Assembly (NCBI RefSeq): GCF_000219605.1
Contig: NC_015740.1
Coordinates: forward strand, 3,410,001-3,474,000
Direction: 5' to 3'
DNA from: Stutzerimonas stutzeri
Lineage (GTDB): Bacteria; Pseudomonadota; Gammaproteobacteria; Pseudomonadales; Pseudomonadaceae
Length of the DNA stretch: 64,000 nucleotides
Part shown: positions 41,440-52,146 of the stretch, in pieces
How positions within the stretch are numbered: the first letter of the stretch is position 1
How the letters are laid out: each line of letters opens with the position of its first letter
Translations under genes and position numbers: made by a program
The notes under the pieces: model-generated
Databases searched by the model: none
Seen by the model: the letters and a program-made list of their open reading frames with translations, nothing else
Told to the model about the DNA's origin: nothing

Positions 41440-42267
41440 TCATGGCTGCCGCCCGAGACTGACGCGCTCGTGGCCGCTCAGGTCGCGGCGGCTTTCGCAC
41501 GCCTCGAAGCCGTGCGCCGCCATCAGTGAACGCACCGCCGGCGCCTGATCGAAGCCGTGCTCCAGCAGCAGCCAGCCGCCCGCGGTCAGATGGGCGGGAG
41601 CCTGGGCGATGATCGTACGGATGTCGTCCAGCCCGTCCACCCCGGCCACCAGCGCACTCTGCGGCTCGAAGCGCACGTCGCCCTGTTGCAGATGCGGATC
41701 GCTGGCAGGGATGTACGGCGGGTTGCTGACGATCAACTGGAAGCGCTCCCCAGTCACCTCGGCGAACCAGTCGCTGCGTGCGAAGTGGGCGTTGCCCAGT
41801 CCGAGGCGCAGGCGATTGCGTTCGGCGAGCGCGACCGCGGCCTCGATGCGGTCGACACCGCTGACCTGCCACTGCGGCCGTTCAGCCGCCAGCGCCAGCG
41901 CGATCGCACCGGTTCCGGTGCCCAGGTCGAGTACCCGGGCCGGCGTTGCCGGAAGCAGCTGCAGAGCGGTTTCCACCAGCAGCTCGGTGTCCGGACGAGG
42001 AATCAGGGTATCCGGCGCGACCTCCAGCTCCAGGCTCCAGAAGCCCTGGCGGCCGAGGATATAGGCAACCGGCTCGCCGCGCCGACGGCGGGCCAGATCA
42101 GCCGCGAAGCGCTCGGCAAGGTCGCCCGGCACCTCACGCTCGGGCCAGGTGCGCAGGTAGCTGGTGGACTTGCCAAGGGCGGCAGCGAGCAACCACTCGG
42201 CATCCAGCCTGGCGCTCGGCGAATCCGGCAGATCGGCACTGTGCAGCAGGGACTCGATGGTAGGCAT
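41440..42267 (-). CDS. prmC: Release-factor glutamine methyltransferase
   Basis: A 275-residue PrmC (HemK) that methylates the glutamine of the GGQ motif in release factors. It has an N-terminal helical domain, the SAM-binding VLDLGTGTGAIALALA, and the catalytic NPPY in IVSNPPYIP. It follows prfA, the gene of one of its substrates. ATG 42267 was chosen over an upstream ATG at 42291. Confidence 0.97.
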   Translation of the reverse strand: MPTIESLLHSADLPDSPSARLDAEWLLAAALGKSTSYLRTWPEREVPGDLAERFAADLARRRRGEPVAYILGRQGFWSLELEVAPDTLIPRPDTELLVETALQLLPATPARVLDLGTGTGAIALALAAERPQWQVSGVDRIEAAVALAERNRLRLGLGNAHFARSDWFAEVTGERFQLIVSNPPYIPASDPHLQQGDVRFEPQSALVAGVDGLDDIRTIIAQAPAHLTAGGWLLLEHGFDQAPAVRSLMAAHGFEACESRRDLSGHERVSLGRQP

Positions 42268-42302
42268 GGGATGCTCGTGGAAACGCCGCAAGGCGGCAAG
42301 GA

Positions 42303-43385
42303 TCAGTCGCCCAGCGCGGCCAGCTGGTCGGCCTGGTATTCCTGCAGCAGCGGCTCGATGACCTGCTCCACGGCGCCGCCGATCACTTCGTTGAGCGAAT
42401 ACAGTGTCAGGTTGACCCGATGGTCGGTGACGCGGCCCTGAGGGAAATTGTAGGTACGGATGCGCTCGGAACGATCACCGGACCCGACCAGCAGCTTGCG
42501 CGTCTCGGATATTTCCTTGTGCGCCGCGGCATCCTGGCGGTCCTGCAACTTTGCCGCCAGCCAGGCCAAGGCCTTGGCGCGGTTCTTGTGCTGGGAACGC
42601 TCTTCCTGACACTCGACGACGATCCCGGTCGGCAGGTGGGTGATGCGAATCGCCGAATCGGTCTTGTTGACGTGCTGGCCGCCGGCGCCCGAGGAGCGGT
42701 AGGTGTCGATGCGCAGGTCGGCCGGATTGATTTCCACGGCCGCCTGCTCGTCCGGCTCCGGCAGGACCGCCACGGTGCACGCCGAGGTATGGATACGCCC
42801 TTGCGACTCAGTTTCCGGCACGCGCTGCACACGATGCGCGCCGGACTCGAACTTGAGCTTGGCGTAGACGTTGTCGCCCTCGACGCGGGAAATCACTTCC
42901 TTGTAACCGCCGTGCTCGCCCTCGCTCTCGGAAAGGATCTCCACGCGCCAGCCCTGTTTCTCGGCGTAGCGCGAATACATGCGGAACAGGTCGCCGGCGA
43001 AGATCGCCGCCTCGTCGCCGCCGGTACCGGCGCGGATTTCCAGGAACACGTTGCGCCCGTCGTTCGGGTCCTTGGGCAGCAACATGCGCTGCAGATTGGC
43101 TTCCAGGGTTTCGAGCTGCGCCTTGGCCTCGGCCACTTCCTCCTCGGCCATCTCGCGCATGTCGGGATCGCTGTCCTTGAGCAGCGCCTGGGCGCCTTCG
43201 AGGTCCTGCTGGACCTTGCACAGCTGGCGATAGGCGACGATCACCGGCTCGACGTCGGCGTATTCGCGCGAATAGGCGCGGAAGCGGTTCTGGTCACTGA
43301 TGACCTCGGCATCGCCGAGCAGCGCGGTGAGCTCTTCGAAACGGTCCTGCAGGATGTCCAGCTTGTTCAGCAGCGAAGCTTTCAT
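42303..43385 (-). CDS. prfA: Peptide chain release factor 1
   Basis: A 360-residue RF1, which reads UAA and UAG stops. The GGQ motif is in [16 protein letters not shown] near residue 235, and the PxT-type recognition segment is in [10 protein letters not shown] near 190. The ATG overlaps the hemA stop (ATGA), giving tight coupling, a conserved hemA-prfA arrangement. Confidence 0.98.
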   Translation of the reverse strand: MKASLLNKLDILQDRFEELTALLGDAEVISDQNRFRAYSREYADVEPVIVAYRQLCKVQQDLEGAQALLKDSDPDMREMAEEEVAEAKAQLETLEANLQRMLLPKDPNDGRNVFLEIRAGTGGDEAAIFAGDLFRMYSRYAEKQGWRVEILSESEGEHGGYKEVISRVEGDNVYAKLKFESGAHRVQRVPETESQGRIHTSACTVAVLPEPDEQAAVEINPADLRIDTYRSSGAGGQHVNKTDSAIRITHLPTGIVVECQEERSQHKNRAKALAWLAAKLQDRQDAAAHKEISETRKLLVGSGDRSERIRTYNFPQGRVTDHRVNLTLYSLNEVIGGAVEQVIEPLLQEYQADQLAALGD

Positions 43386-44650
43386 GTCTTTTCCGTGCCC
43401 TCGTGCAGGGCGAAGAGTTCCTGGGCCATGCTCAGCGCCTCGACGCGGCCCTCGGCGGAGAGTTTTTTCAGCTGCACGCTGGGGGCATGCAGCAGCTTGT
43501 TGGTCAGCCCCCGGGCGAGCTGAGCGAGGACGTCCTCGGCGCTGGCGCCATTGGCCAGCAGACGCTGGGCCTTGCTCAGCTCATCGTCGCGAATCCGCTC
43601 GGCATGCTGCCGATAGGCCTTGAGCACATCCACTGCGGCCAGCTCGCGCAGGCGCTGCATGAAATCCTCGGTACCGGCGGCGACCAGCTCCTCGGCGGCC
43701 TGGGCAGCACCCTGACGGCTCTTGAGGTTTTCCGCGACCACCTCGTGCAGGTCGTCGACGGTGTAGAGATAGACATCATCCAGCTCGCCGACCTGTGGCT
43801 CGATGTCCCGCGGCACGGCAATATCGACCATGAACATCGGCTTGTGCTTGCGCCGCTTCAGCGCCTGCTCCACCGCACCCTTGCCGAGGATCGGCAGCTG
43901 GCTGGCGGTGGAGCTGATGACGATGTCGCTGTTGTGCAGCTCTTCCGGGATGTCGGCGAGCAGGATCGCCTGCGCTCCCAGCTCCGCCGCCAGGGCGCTG
44001 GCGCGCTCGAGGGTACGGTTGGCGACGACGATCTTCTTCACGCCCTGCTCGTGCAGGTGACGCGCCACCAGGGTGATGGTTTCGCCGGCGCCGATCAGCA
44101 GCGCCTGGCTGCGCTGCAGGTTGCTGAAGATTTGCCGTGCCAGGCTGACCGCGGCGAAGGCCACGGACACCGGGTTCTCGCCGATGGCCGTGTCGGTCCG
44201 CACGGTCTTGGCCGTGCTGAAGGTGGCCTGGAACAGTCGCCCGAGCAGCGGGCCGATACTGCCGGCCTCGCGGGCGACCGCGTAGGCAGACTTCATCTGC
44301 CCGAGAATCTGCGGCTCGCCCAGCACCAGCGAGTCGAGCCCGGAGGCGACGCGCATCATGTGACGCACGGCCTGGTCGTCGACGTGTACATAGGCACAAG
44401 CCTTAAGTTCGTCGAGGCTGAGGCGGTGATAGTTGGCCAGCCAGGCCAATACCGCGTCGGCTTCCAGCTGATCCTGCTGCAGATAGAGCTCGCTGCGATT
44501 GCAGGTCGAAAGGATCGCGGCCTCGCGAGTTGGCGTGACGCGACACAGCTGGCGCAAGGCCTCGACCATCTGATCCGGCGTGAAGGCTACGCGCTCGCGG
44601 ACGTCCACCGAAGCGGTCTTGTGATTGATGCCAAGCGCGAGGAAAGCCAT
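43382..44650 (-). CDS. hemA: Glutamyl-tRNA reductase
   Basis: A 422-residue HemA that reduces glutamyl-tRNA to glutamate semialdehyde, the first step of heme synthesis in this group. The catalytic cysteine is in [11 protein letters not shown] near residue 50; the NADPH-binding region carries [12 protein letters not shown]; the C-terminal dimerisation helix is intact. The frame is open 46 codons upstream but [13 protein letters not shown] at 44650 is the family start. It leads the hemA-prfA-prmC-moeB-murI run and is divergent from the TPR lipoprotein gene. Confidence 0.97.
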   Translation of the reverse strand: MAFLALGINHKTASVDVRERVAFTPDQMVEALRQLCRVTPTREAAILSTCNRSELYLQQDQLEADAVLAWLANYHRLSLDELKACAYVHVDDQAVRHMMRVASGLDSLVLGEPQILGQMKSAYAVAREAGSIGPLLGRLFQATFSTAKTVRTDTAIGENPVSVAFAAVSLARQIFSNLQRSQALLIGAGETITLVARHLHEQGVKKIVVANRTLERASALAAELGAQAILLADIPEELHNSDIVISSTASQLPILGKGAVEQALKRRKHKPMFMVDIAVPRDIEPQVGELDDVYLYTVDDLHEVVAENLKSRQGAAQAAEELVAAGTEDFMQRLRELAAVDVLKAYRQHAERIRDDELSKAQRLLANGASAEDVLAQLARGLTNKLLHAPSVQLKKLSAEGRVEALSMAQELFALHEGTEKT

Positions 44651-44850
44651 GCAGAATCGCTGATTCGATAACGGAGCGCGCAATTCTCCTACTTCGCCAG
44701 ATGGAGAACAACCATTGCCCTCGATTGTCGGATTCGATTGGTACGGCCGAATGCCGGCCAAACCGGCCTGCGCGCCCCATGGGGCCATGGGCTTGCCCTG
44801 CGGCTTGTGTCATCATGCCGCGACCGCACACCAGCCGTACATTTCCCTCT

Positions 44851-46578
44851 ATGAATAGACTCGCCGCACTTGCCGCCCTGCTGATTCTCGGCGGCTGCCA
44901 GACCTTCACCCAGCAAGCGCCGGAAAGCGGCCCGCCGGTCGAGGACGCTGCGCCGGAGGCTGCCGCCAGCGAGGTCACCGAGTACGGCTCGTTCACCCGT
45001 CAGTCCCTCTATGCACTGCTGGTCGCGGAACTCGCCGGCCAGCGCAACCGCTTCGATATCGCCCTGGGCAACTATGTGCAGCAGGCACATGCGACGCAGG
45101 ATGCCGGTGTCGCCGAGCGCGGCTTTCGCATCGCCGAATACCTCGGCGCCGACCAGGCTGCGCTGGACACGTCGCTGATCTGGGCACGCAATGCACCGGA
45201 GAACCTCGACGCCCAGCGCGCCGCCGCCGTGCAGTTGGCGCGCGCCGGGCGCTACGAGGAATCCATGGAGTTCATGGAAAAGGTCCTGCAGGGCCAGGGC
45301 GACACGCACTTCGACTTCCTCGCGCTGTCGGCTTCGGAAACCGATCCGGACACCCGCGCCGGCCTGCTGCAGAGCTTCGACAAGCTGCTGGCCAGGCACC
45401 CGGACAATCCGCAGCTGTCCTTTGGCAAGGCCGTACTTCTGCAACAGGACGATCGCAGCGAGGAAGCGCTCGCCCTGCTGCAGAAGCAGCCGGCCAAGCA
45501 GCGGCAGATCCCCTCCATCCTGCTCGAGGCGCGCCTGCTGCATAGCCTGCAACGCAGCGACGAGGCCCTCACACTGCTGGAGAAAAGCCTGCGGCAGCAT
45601 CCCGAGGACAAGCGCCTGCGCCTGACCTATGCGCGCCTGCTGGTCGAACAGGAACGCCTGGAAGACGCCATGGGCGAGTTCGCCACCCTGGTTCAGCAGT
45701 ACCCCGCCGACGATGACCTGCGCTTCTCCATGGCCCTGGTCTGCATGGAGGCCGAAGCCTGGCGCGAAGCCACCGTCTACCTCGAGGAGCTGGTCGAGCG
45801 CGGCAGCCATGTCGATGCTGCCCACTTCAACCTTGGCCGCGCCTATCAGGCCATGGGGCGGAATGCCAAGGCACTGTCCGCACTGGCGCAGGTTGGCCCA
45901 GGCAACGAGTTCCTCCCGGCGAAGCTGCTGCAGAGCCAACTGCTGTATTCCGCCAACCGCGACGAGGAAGCCTCCGCGGTGCTGGCCGACGCCCGTCAGC
46001 AGCAACCCGACTATGCCATCCAGCTGTATCTCATCGAGATCGAAGCCCTCTCCGAGCACGACCGCACCGAGCAGGCCTGGAGCCTGGTCGAGCAGGCGCT
46101 CGACGAATTTCCCGACGACCTCAACCTGCTGTATACCCGCGCCATGCTTGCCGAGAAGCGCGGCGACCTGGGCCAACTGGAACGTGACCTGCGCTTCATC
46201 ATCGAGCGTGAGCCGGACAATGCCATGGCGCTCAATGCCCTCGGCTACACCCTCGCCGACCGCACCGATCGCCATCAGGAAGCACTGCAGCTGATCGAAC
46301 AGGCCTACCAGCTCAACCCCGATGACCCGGCAATTCTCGACAGCCTCGGCTGGGTCAATTTCCGTCTGGGCAACCTCAGCGAAGCCGAGGCCCTGCTGCG
46401 CAAGGCCCTGCAGCGCTTCCCCGACCACGAAGTGGCGGCGCACCTGGGCGAGGTACTCTGGACCAAGGGTGAACGCAGCGAGGCCCGCGCGGTCTGGTCG
46501 AAGGCACTCAAACTACAACCCGACAGCCAGATCCTGCGCGAAACGCTCAAGCGGCTGACCGGATCGGAGAAGCCCTGA
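44851..46578 (+). CDS. TPR-repeat outer-membrane lipoprotein
   Basis: A 575-residue protein with lipoprotein signal and lipobox LGGC (Cys16), followed by roughly ten or more tetratricopeptide helices across the rest, including NALGYTLADRTDRHQEALQLIEQAYQLNPDDPAILDSLGW near residue 470. It is probably a scaffold on the inner face of the outer membrane. The next gene is lolB, four bases away, and ispE follows, so it leads that operon. Exact function unknown. Confidence 0.93.
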   Translation: MNRLAALAALLILGGCQTFTQQAPESGPPVEDAAPEAAASEVTEYGSFTRQSLYALLVAELAGQRNRFDIALGNYVQQAHATQDAGVAERGFRIAEYLGADQAALDTSLIWARNAPENLDAQRAAAVQLARAGRYEESMEFMEKVLQGQGDTHFDFLALSASETDPDTRAGLLQSFDKLLARHPDNPQLSFGKAVLLQQDDRSEEALALLQKQPAKQRQIPSILLEARLLHSLQRSDEALTLLEKSLRQHPEDKRLRLTYARLLVEQERLEDAMGEFATLVQQYPADDDLRFSMALVCMEAEAWREATVYLEELVERGSHVDAAHFNLGRAYQAMGRNAKALSALAQVGPGNEFLPAKLLQSQLLYSANRDEEASAVLADARQQQPDYAIQLYLIEIEALSEHDRTEQAWSLVEQALDEFPDDLNLLYTRAMLAEKRGDLGQLERDLRFIIEREPDNAMALNALGYTLADRTDRHQEALQLIEQAYQLNPDDPAILDSLGWVNFRLGNLSEAEALLRKALQRFPDHEVAAHLGEVLWTKGERSEARAVWSKALKLQPDSQILRETLKRLTGSEKP

Positions 46579-46581
46579 GCC

Positions 46582-47202
46582 ATGACCCTGCTGAAAAAAC
46601 TCGTCGCCCCCTGCCTGGCCCTGCTGCTCGCCGGCTGTGCCGGCATGGGCCCGCGCGAATCGGTCGAAGGCCCCGGCAACGCGGCGGCCTGGAAGGAGCA
46701 CCGCAGCCAGGTCGAGACCCTCGACGGCTGGCAGATCAGCGGCAAGATCGGCATCCGAGCGCCGCAGGAATCGGGCAGCGGCACGCTGTTCTGGCTGCAG
46801 CGCCAGGAGTATTTCGATATTCGCCTGTCCGGCCCGCTTGGCCGCGGCGCCACCCGACTGACCGGCCGACCGGACGCCGTTTCACTGGAAGTGGCCGGCC
46901 AAGGCCGCTTCGAAGCGGATTCGCCGGAAGCGCTGGTAGAGGCTCAGCTCGGCTGGCAATTACCGGTATCGCACCTGCTGTGGTGGGTTCGCGGCCTGCC
47001 CGCACCGGACAGCCGCAGCCGCCTGAGCCTAGACAGCGACAGCCGCCTGGCGCGCCTGGAGCAGGACGGCTGGCAGGTGAACTACCTGGCCTACGCCGAG
47101 CACAACGGCTTCACCCTGCCCGAGCGCATCCGTCTGGAAGGTCATGACCTGCAGATCACCCTGGTGGTCAAAGACTGGCAACCGCGCCAGCTGGGCCGCT
47201 GA
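46582..47202 (+). CDS. lolB: Outer-membrane lipoprotein LolB
   Basis: A 206-residue lipoprotein (lipobox LAGC, Cys19) that receives lipoproteins from LolA and inserts them into the outer membrane. LolB motifs visible are [33 protein letters not shown] and [12 protein letters not shown]. It starts 3 bases after the TPR gene and ends directly at the ispE start. Confidence 0.95.
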   Translation: MTLLKKLVAPCLALLLAGCAGMGPRESVEGPGNAAAWKEHRSQVETLDGWQISGKIGIRAPQESGSGTLFWLQRQEYFDIRLSGPLGRGATRLTGRPDAVSLEVAGQGRFEADSPEALVEAQLGWQLPVSHLLWWVRGLPAPDSRSRLSLDSDSRLARLEQDGWQVNYLAYAEHNGFTLPERIRLEGHDLQITLVVKDWQPRQLGR

Positions 47203-48063
47203 ATGCAGATGCTGACCCTGCCGGCGCCGGCCAAGCTCAATCTGATGCTGCACATCACAGGGCGTCGTGCCGATGGCTATCACGAGCTGCAGACCCTGTT
47301 CCAGTTCCTCGATTACGGTGACGAACTGGTCTTGCGTCCGCGAGAGGACGGGCAGATCCGCCTGCTCACCGAATTGCCAGGCGTCGACCACGACAGCAAC
47401 CTGATCGTCCGTGCCGCACGCCTGCTGCAGCGCGAAAGCGGCTGTGCGCTGGGCGCCGACATCCAGCTGACCAAGCGCCTGCCCATGGGCGGCGGAATCG
47501 GCGGCGGCAGCTCGGATGCCGCCACCACCCTGGTCGGCCTCGACCATCTGTGGAATACCAGACTTGGCGAAGATCACCTGGCCGAACTGGGCCTGAACCT
47601 CGGGGCCGATGTACCGGTGTTCGTTCGCGGTCGCGCGGCCTTCGCCGAAGGGGTCGGAGAGCGCCTGCAACCAGTCGATCTCCCCGAGCCCTGGTTCCTC
47701 GTCATAGCGCCGCAAGTCTCTGTTAGTACAGCGGAAATATTTGCCGACCCGGAGTTGACACGTAATACCCCGGCCATTACAGTTCGCAGCCTTCTTGCAG
47801 GGGGCGGTCATAACGACTGTCAGCCGGTGGTCGAGAAGCGTTATCCCGAAGTTCGTAACGCTTTGAGCTTGTTGAACAAATTCGTTCAGGCAAGGATGAC
47901 CGGCACTGGAGCTTGTGTGTTTGGGAGCTTCCCAAACGAGGGCGAGGCTGATAAAGTCCGCCGCCAACTTCCAGCCACTTTGCCGAGTTTCGTGGCCCGC
48001 GGCCGCAACGTCTCGATGTTGCACCGAAGCCTGGAACGGATGGCACAGGAAGCGAGTGCGTAG
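47203..48063 (+). CDS. ispE: 4-diphosphocytidyl-2-C-methyl-D-erythritol kinase
   Basis: A 286-residue GHMP kinase in the MEP pathway to isoprenoids. The ATP-binding motif [17 protein letters not shown] is near residue 95; the start [28 protein letters not shown] and the C-terminal [12 protein letters not shown] are typical. An ATG at 47209 is an alternative. It ends just 19 bases before a tRNA-Gln gene. Confidence 0.97.
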   Translation: MQMLTLPAPAKLNLMLHITGRRADGYHELQTLFQFLDYGDELVLRPREDGQIRLLTELPGVDHDSNLIVRAARLLQRESGCALGADIQLTKRLPMGGGIGGGSSDAATTLVGLDHLWNTRLGEDHLAELGLNLGADVPVFVRGRAAFAEGVGERLQPVDLPEPWFLVIAPQVSVSTAEIFADPELTRNTPAITVRSLLAGGGHNDCQPVVEKRYPEVRNALSLLNKFVQARMTGTGACVFGSFPNEGEADKVRRQLPATLPSFVARGRNVSMLHRSLERMAQEASA

Positions 48064-48082
48064 CACAAGGGTTGTACGATAC

Positions 48083-48157
48083 AGGGGCGTCGCCAAGCGG
48101 TAAGGCACCAGGTTTTGATCCTGGCATGCGTTGGTTCGAATCCAGCCGCCCCTGCCA
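48083..48157 (+). tRNA. tRNA-Gln (anticodon TTG), copy 1
   Basis: A 75-base tRNA. Acceptor AGGGGCG pairs with CGCCCCT, followed by G and an encoded CCA. The anticodon stem CCAGG/CCTGG encloses loop TTTTGAT with anticodon TTG for CAA codons. The T-arm has GGTTCGAATCC. Confidence 0.97.
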
Positions 48158-48204
48158 TAACCTTCCAAGGTTCGTACGATCAGCGCACTAGAAGTTGACC
48201 CTAC

Positions 48205-48279
48205 AGGGGCGTCGCCAAGCGGTAAGGCACCAGGTTTTGATCCTGGCATGCGTTGGTTCGAATCCAGCCGCCCCTGCCA
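48205..48279 (+). tRNA. tRNA-Gln (anticodon TTG), copy 2
   Basis: Identical to copy 1 over all 75 bases, including CCA. The tandem pair probably is one transcript that ends at the following terminator. Confidence 0.97.
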
Positions 48280-48287
48280 TACACTTG

Positions 48288-48326
48288 AAGCTGTTCAAGA
48301 GCTCGCCTTTTGAACAGCTTTTTATT
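48288..48326 (+). terminator. Terminator of the tRNA-Gln pair
   Basis: AAGCTGTTCAA (48288-48298) / TTGAACAGCTT (48310-48320), an 11-bp stem with an 11-base loop, then TTTATT. It stands between the tRNAs and prs, whose start is 32 bases further on. Confidence 0.87.
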
Positions 48327-48357
48327 CATCGGACCCACCCTCAGGCAGGTACTGCGC

Positions 48358-49299
48358 GTGTCCAAGATGATGGTCTTCACGGGGAACGCCAACCCCGATC
48401 TGGCCCGGCGTGTCGTACGTCAGCTGCATATCCCCCTCGGTGATGCCTACGTCGGAAAGTTTTCCGACGGTGAAATCAGTGTCGAGATCAACGAGAACGT
48501 TCGCGGCAAGGACGTCTTTCTGATTCAGCCGACCTGCGCGCCGACCAACGACAACCTGATGGAACTGGTGGTGCTGGCCGATGCCTTCCGCCGCTCCTCG
48601 GCTTCGCGCATCACCGCCGTGATCCCCTACTTCGGCTATGCCCGTCAGGATCGCCGTCCGCGTTCGGCCCGTGTGCCGATCAGCGCCAAGGTCGTGGCCG
48701 ACATGCTCGACGTCGTCGGCGTCAACCGCGTCCTGACCGTCGACCTGCACGCCGACCAGATCCAGGGCTTCTTCGACATGCCGGTAGACAACATCTACGG
48801 CTCGCCGGTCCTGGTCGACGACATCCAGGCACAGCGCTTCGAGAACCTGATGATCGTCTCCCCCGACATCGGTGGTGTGGTCCGCGCCCGTGCCGTGGCC
48901 AAGTCCCTCGGCGTCGACCTGGCGATCATCGACAAGCGTCGCCCGAAGGCCAACCAGTCCGAAGTGATGCACATCATCGGTGACATCGAAGGCCGTACCT
49001 GCATCCTCGTCGACGACATGGTCGACACCGCCGGCACCCTGTGCCATGCAGCCAAGGCGCTGAAGGACCATGGCGCTGCCAAGGTCTACGCCTACTGCAC
49101 GCACCCGATCCTGTCCGGCCGCGCCATCGAGAACATCGAAGGCTCCGTGCTCGACGAGCTGGTGGTGACCAACACCATCCCGCTGTCGGCCGCCGCACAG
49201 TCCTGCACCCGAATTCGCCAACTGGACATCGCGCCAGTGGTGGCTGAAGCGGTACGCCGCATCAGCAATGCCGAATCGATCAGCGCGATGTTCCGCTAA
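48358..49299 (+). CDS. prs: Ribose-phosphate pyrophosphokinase (PRPP synthase)
   Basis: A 313-residue enzyme making PRPP, the substrate of hpt and upp encoded elsewhere in this window. Family motifs are [13 protein letters not shown] near 130 and the PRPP loop [14 protein letters not shown] near 220. I use the GTG at 48358, which gives the Pseudomonas N-terminus (M)[15 protein letters not shown]; the open frame continues back through the tRNA terminator, where coding is impossible. Confidence 0.96.
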   Translation: MSKMMVFTGNANPDLARRVVRQLHIPLGDAYVGKFSDGEISVEINENVRGKDVFLIQPTCAPTNDNLMELVVLADAFRRSSASRITAVIPYFGYARQDRRPRSARVPISAKVVADMLDVVGVNRVLTVDLHADQIQGFFDMPVDNIYGSPVLVDDIQAQRFENLMIVSPDIGGVVRARAVAKSLGVDLAIIDKRRPKANQSEVMHIIGDIEGRTCILVDDMVDTAGTLCHAAKALKDHGAAKVYAYCTHPILSGRAIENIEGSVLDELVVTNTIPLSAAAQSCTRIRQLDIAPVVAEAVRRISNAESISAMFR

Positions 49300-49333
49300 G
49301 CGTAAGCTGCGGAAATCGAACTGAACGTAATGT

Positions 49334-49357
49334 GCCCCGCCTCGCGCGGGGCTTTTT
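49334..49357 (+). terminator. Terminator of prs
   Basis: GCCCCGC (49334-49340) / GCGGGGC (49346-49352), 5-base loop, followed by TTTTT. It starts 34 bases past the prs stop. Confidence 0.92.
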
Positions 49358-49418
49358 GCCCAACAGCCCGAGCGCTGGTCGCAAGCGCGACGGGTAATGT
49401 TGTTACTGGAGAAACGAA

Positions 49419-50036
49419 ATGACCGATTTCACCCTGAATGCCCAAGTGCGTTCCGACCTGGGGAAAGGTGCGAGCCGCCGCCTGCGTCGTAACGCTGCCC
49501 TGGTTCCGGCCGTCATCTATGGTGGCGACAAGGCCCCGCAGTCCATCAGCATCCTGGCCAAAGATCTGGCCAAGCTGCTGGAAAACGAAGCCTCCTTCAG
49601 CCACGTGCTGAGCCTGAACGTCGACGGCCAGAACGAATCCGTTCTGATCAAGGCGCTGCAGCGTCATCCGGCCAAGAGCTTCGTTCTGCACGCCGACTTC
49701 GTTCGCGTCGTTGCCGGCCACAAGCTGACCGCTACCGTTCCCCTGCACTTCATCAACCAGGAAACCTCGGTTGGCGTGAAGCAGCAAGGCGGCGAGATCC
49801 TGCACAACCTGAACGAAGTCGAAGTTTCCTGCCTGCCGCAAGACCTGCCGGAATTCATCGAAGTCGACATGGCCAACGTCGAAGTCGGCCAGGTTCTGCA
49901 CATGACCGACATCAAGCTGCCGAAAGGCGTTGAGCTGGTTTCCCTGGCCCACGGCAGCGACCTGCCGGTTGCCAACGTTCACGCCCCGCGCGTGAGCAAG
50001 GAAGACGCTCCGAAAGAAGAAGGCGCTGCCGAGTAA
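49419..50036 (+). CDS. rplY: 50S ribosomal protein L25 / general stress protein Ctc
   Basis: A 205-residue long-form L25 (bL25, CTC type) that binds 5S rRNA through its N-terminal domain (residues 1-95: [21 protein letters not shown]). The C-terminal beta domain (about 100-190) is present only in the long form; the tail is acidic and Ala/Glu-rich. GGAG precedes the ATG. pth follows, as is usual. Confidence 0.97.
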   Translation: MTDFTLNAQVRSDLGKGASRRLRRNAALVPAVIYGGDKAPQSISILAKDLAKLLENEASFSHVLSLNVDGQNESVLIKALQRHPAKSFVLHADFVRVVAGHKLTATVPLHFINQETSVGVKQQGGEILHNLNEVEVSCLPQDLPEFIEVDMANVEVGQVLHMTDIKLPKGVELVSLAHGSDLPVANVHAPRVSKEDAPKEEGAAE

Positions 50037-50069
50037 TCCACTCGTCTAGCCGAAGAAGGGGCCCCCGTC

Positions 50070-50654
50070 GTGACTGCCGTAAAACTGATCGTCGGCCTGG
50101 GAAATCCAGGCCCTGAATACGACCAGACCCGGCATAACGCGGGGGCCCTTTTCGTTGAGCGTTTGGCAGCCCGCGAGGGCGTCTCGCTCAGCAGCGATCG
50201 CAAGTACTTCGGCCTGGTCGGCAAGTTCAGCCATCAGGGTGAAGACATCCGCCTGCTCATCCCCACCACCTACATGAACCGCAGCGGTCAGGCGGTGGCG
50301 GCACTGGCCGGCTTTTTCCGAATTCCTCCCGAGTCCATCCTGGTCGCCCACGATGAACTCGACATGCCCCCCGGCGTCGCCAAGCTCAAGCAGGGCGGCG
50401 GTCATGGCGGGCACAACGGGCTGCGCGACATCATCGCCAAGCTCGGCAACCAGAACGGCTTTCATCGCCTGCGCCTGGGTATCGGCCATCCGGGCCACGC
50501 CAGCCTGGTCAGTGGCTACGTGCTGGGGCGGGCGCCGCAGGCCGAGCGCGAGAAGCTCGACGCCAGCATCGACTTCGCACTGGATGTCGTGCCGGAAATC
50601 CTGGCCGGCGACTGGACCCGCGCGATGCAGCGCCTGCACAGCCAGAAGGCCTGA
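50070..50654 (+). CDS. pth: Peptidyl-tRNA hydrolase
   Basis: A 194-residue enzyme that rescues tRNAs from dropped-off peptidyl-tRNA. Key residues are in [20 protein letters not shown] (Asn11 and His21 regions), TYMNRSG, and the catalytic-site HDELDMPPG and [13 protein letters not shown]. The start codon is GTG. It lies between rplY and ychF, a widely conserved trio. Confidence 0.97.
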   Translation: MTAVKLIVGLGNPGPEYDQTRHNAGALFVERLAAREGVSLSSDRKYFGLVGKFSHQGEDIRLLIPTTYMNRSGQAVAALAGFFRIPPESILVAHDELDMPPGVAKLKQGGGHGGHNGLRDIIAKLGNQNGFHRLRLGIGHPGHASLVSGYVLGRAPQAEREKLDASIDFALDVVPEILAGDWTRAMQRLHSQKA

Positions 50655-50678
50655 ACCTAACTCCGAGGCAAGATCACC

Positions 50679-51779
50679 ATGGGATTCAACTGCGGCATCG
50701 TCGGTCTGCCCAACGTCGGCAAGTCCACCCTGTTCAACGCCCTGACCAAGTCCGGCATCGCGGCGGAGAACTTCCCCTTCTGCACCATCGAGCCGAACAG
50801 CGGCATCGTGCCGATGCCCGATCCGCGTCTCGACGCGCTGGCGGCCATCGTCAAGCCGGAGCGGGTGATCCCGACCACCATGGAGTTCGTCGACATCGCC
50901 GGCCTGGTCGCCGGCGCGTCCAAGGGTGAAGGCCTGGGCAACAAGTTCCTCGCCAATATCCGCGAGACGGATGCGATTGCACATGTGGTGCGCTGCTTCG
51001 AAGACGAGAACGTCATCCACGTCGCCAACAGCGTCGATCCCAAGCGCGACATCGAGATCATCGACCTCGAGCTGATCATGGCCGACCTCGACAGCTGCGA
51101 GAAGCAGCTGCAGCGCGTCGCCCGAACCGCCAAGGGCGGTGACAAGGAAGCGGTGGCGCAGAAGGCGCTGCTGGAGAAGCTGATCCCGCACCTCACCGAA
51201 GGCAAGCCGGCCCGCTCCCTGCTGAAGCACTTCAGCGACGAGGAAAAGCGCCTGGCCCGTACCTTCCACCTGCTGACCACCAAGCCGGTGATGTACATCG
51301 CCAACGTCGCCGAGGACGGCTTCGAGAACAATCCGCACCTGGACGTGGTCAACGCCATCGCCGAGGAAGAAGGCGCCATCGTCGTGCCGGTCTGCAACAA
51401 GATCGAGGCCGAGATCGCCGAGCTGGACGATCTGGAAGAGATGCAGATGTTCCTCGAGACCATGGGCATGGACGAGCCGGGCCTGAACCGCGTGATCCGC
51501 GCCGGCTACGAACTACTCAATCTGCAGACCTACTTCACCGCCGGGGTGAAGGAAGTTCGCGCCTGGACCGTCAAGGTCGGCGCCACGGCGCCGCAGGCCG
51601 CCGCCGTGATCCATACCGACTTCGAGAAGGGCTTCATCCGCGCCGAAGTCATCGCCTACGACGACTTCATCCAGTACAAGGGCGAAGCCGGCGCCAAGGA
51701 AGCCGGCAAGTGGCGCCTGGAAGGCAAGGAATACATCGTCAAGGACGGCGACGTGATGCACTTCCGCTTTAACGTCTGA
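50679..51779 (+). CDS. ychF: Redox-regulated ATPase YchF
   Basis: A 366-residue Obg-family P-loop protein that prefers ATP. It has Walker [15 protein letters not shown] near residue 8, switch region [23 protein letters not shown] in place of NKxD (the change that alters base specificity), and a C-terminal TGS domain ([13 protein letters not shown] onward). Linked to oxidative-stress responses and translation. Confidence 0.97.
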   Translation: MGFNCGIVGLPNVGKSTLFNALTKSGIAAENFPFCTIEPNSGIVPMPDPRLDALAAIVKPERVIPTTMEFVDIAGLVAGASKGEGLGNKFLANIRETDAIAHVVRCFEDENVIHVANSVDPKRDIEIIDLELIMADLDSCEKQLQRVARTAKGGDKEAVAQKALLEKLIPHLTEGKPARSLLKHFSDEEKRLARTFHLLTTKPVMYIANVAEDGFENNPHLDVVNAIAEEEGAIVVPVCNKIEAEIAELDDLEEMQMFLETMGMDEPGLNRVIRAGYELLNLQTYFTAGVKEVRAWTVKVGATAPQAAAVIHTDFEKGFIRAEVIAYDDFIQYKGEAGAKEAGKWRLEGKEYIVKDGDVMHFRFNV

Positions 51780-51797
51780 GCACGCTCGACGCTCGCC

Positions 51798-51826
51798 TGA
51801 AGGCCCCGACTCGTCGGGGCCTTTTC
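51798..51826. terminator. Terminator after ychF
   Basis: AAGGCCCCGA (51800-51809) / TCGGGGCCTT (51814-51823) with a 4-base loop and TTTT. It separates ychF from the convergent small gene. Confidence 0.92.
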
Positions 51827-51843
51827 GTTTCCGCCTGAGCCGG

Positions 51844-52041
51844 TTACAGCGGCCCCGGGTCGGGAACTGGCTCTGGTGGCGGCGCGACTTTCTCCAGCTG
51901 TTCGAGGACTTCTTCCGGCAGCTCCTCCGGGGCATCCAGCTCGGTGTCGCTTTCGGCATCGTCCAGATCGTTGAGCGGCGATTCGTCGGCGCGCCAGGGC
52001 CAGGCGCGATGGGGATGGGTCAAGTGTTCGCTGGCAAGCAT
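51844..52041 (-). CDS. Small acidic protein of unknown function
   Basis: A 65-residue, strongly acidic protein (LDDAESDTELDAPEELPEEVLEQLEK) with a proline-rich end (PPPEPVPDPG). ATG 52041 has GGGAGAC just upstream. No membrane segment and no recognised domain. It is downstream of nothing on its strand except the LIV operon, from which it is 105 bases away. Confidence 0.6.
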   Translation of the reverse strand: MLASEHLTHPHRAWPWRADESPLNDLDDAESDTELDAPEELPEEVLEQLEKVAPPPEPVPDPGPL

Positions 52042-52146
52042 GGTCGTGTCTCCCGGTGAGGCCTGGAAGATTAGGCAGGCATCCACGCGCAGGGTTCGCG
52101 GCAGCTGCATCGCCAGGCGGCGCGCCGCTGCCGCGTGCGTATCTCG

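Larger units (their letters stand above)
48080..48281 (+). repeat. Tandem 80-base direct repeat carrying tRNA-Gln
   Basis: Bases 48080-48159 and 48202-48281 are identical, offset 122. The identity runs only 3 bases before and 2 bases after each tRNA; the 42-base spacer is unrelated. Confidence 0.93.

Noticed and set aside
48083..48279. tRNA-Gln pair as an integration site for a genomic island
   Set aside because: No integrase, no partial tRNA repeat at a distance, and both flanks are conserved housekeeping genes (ispE, prs).
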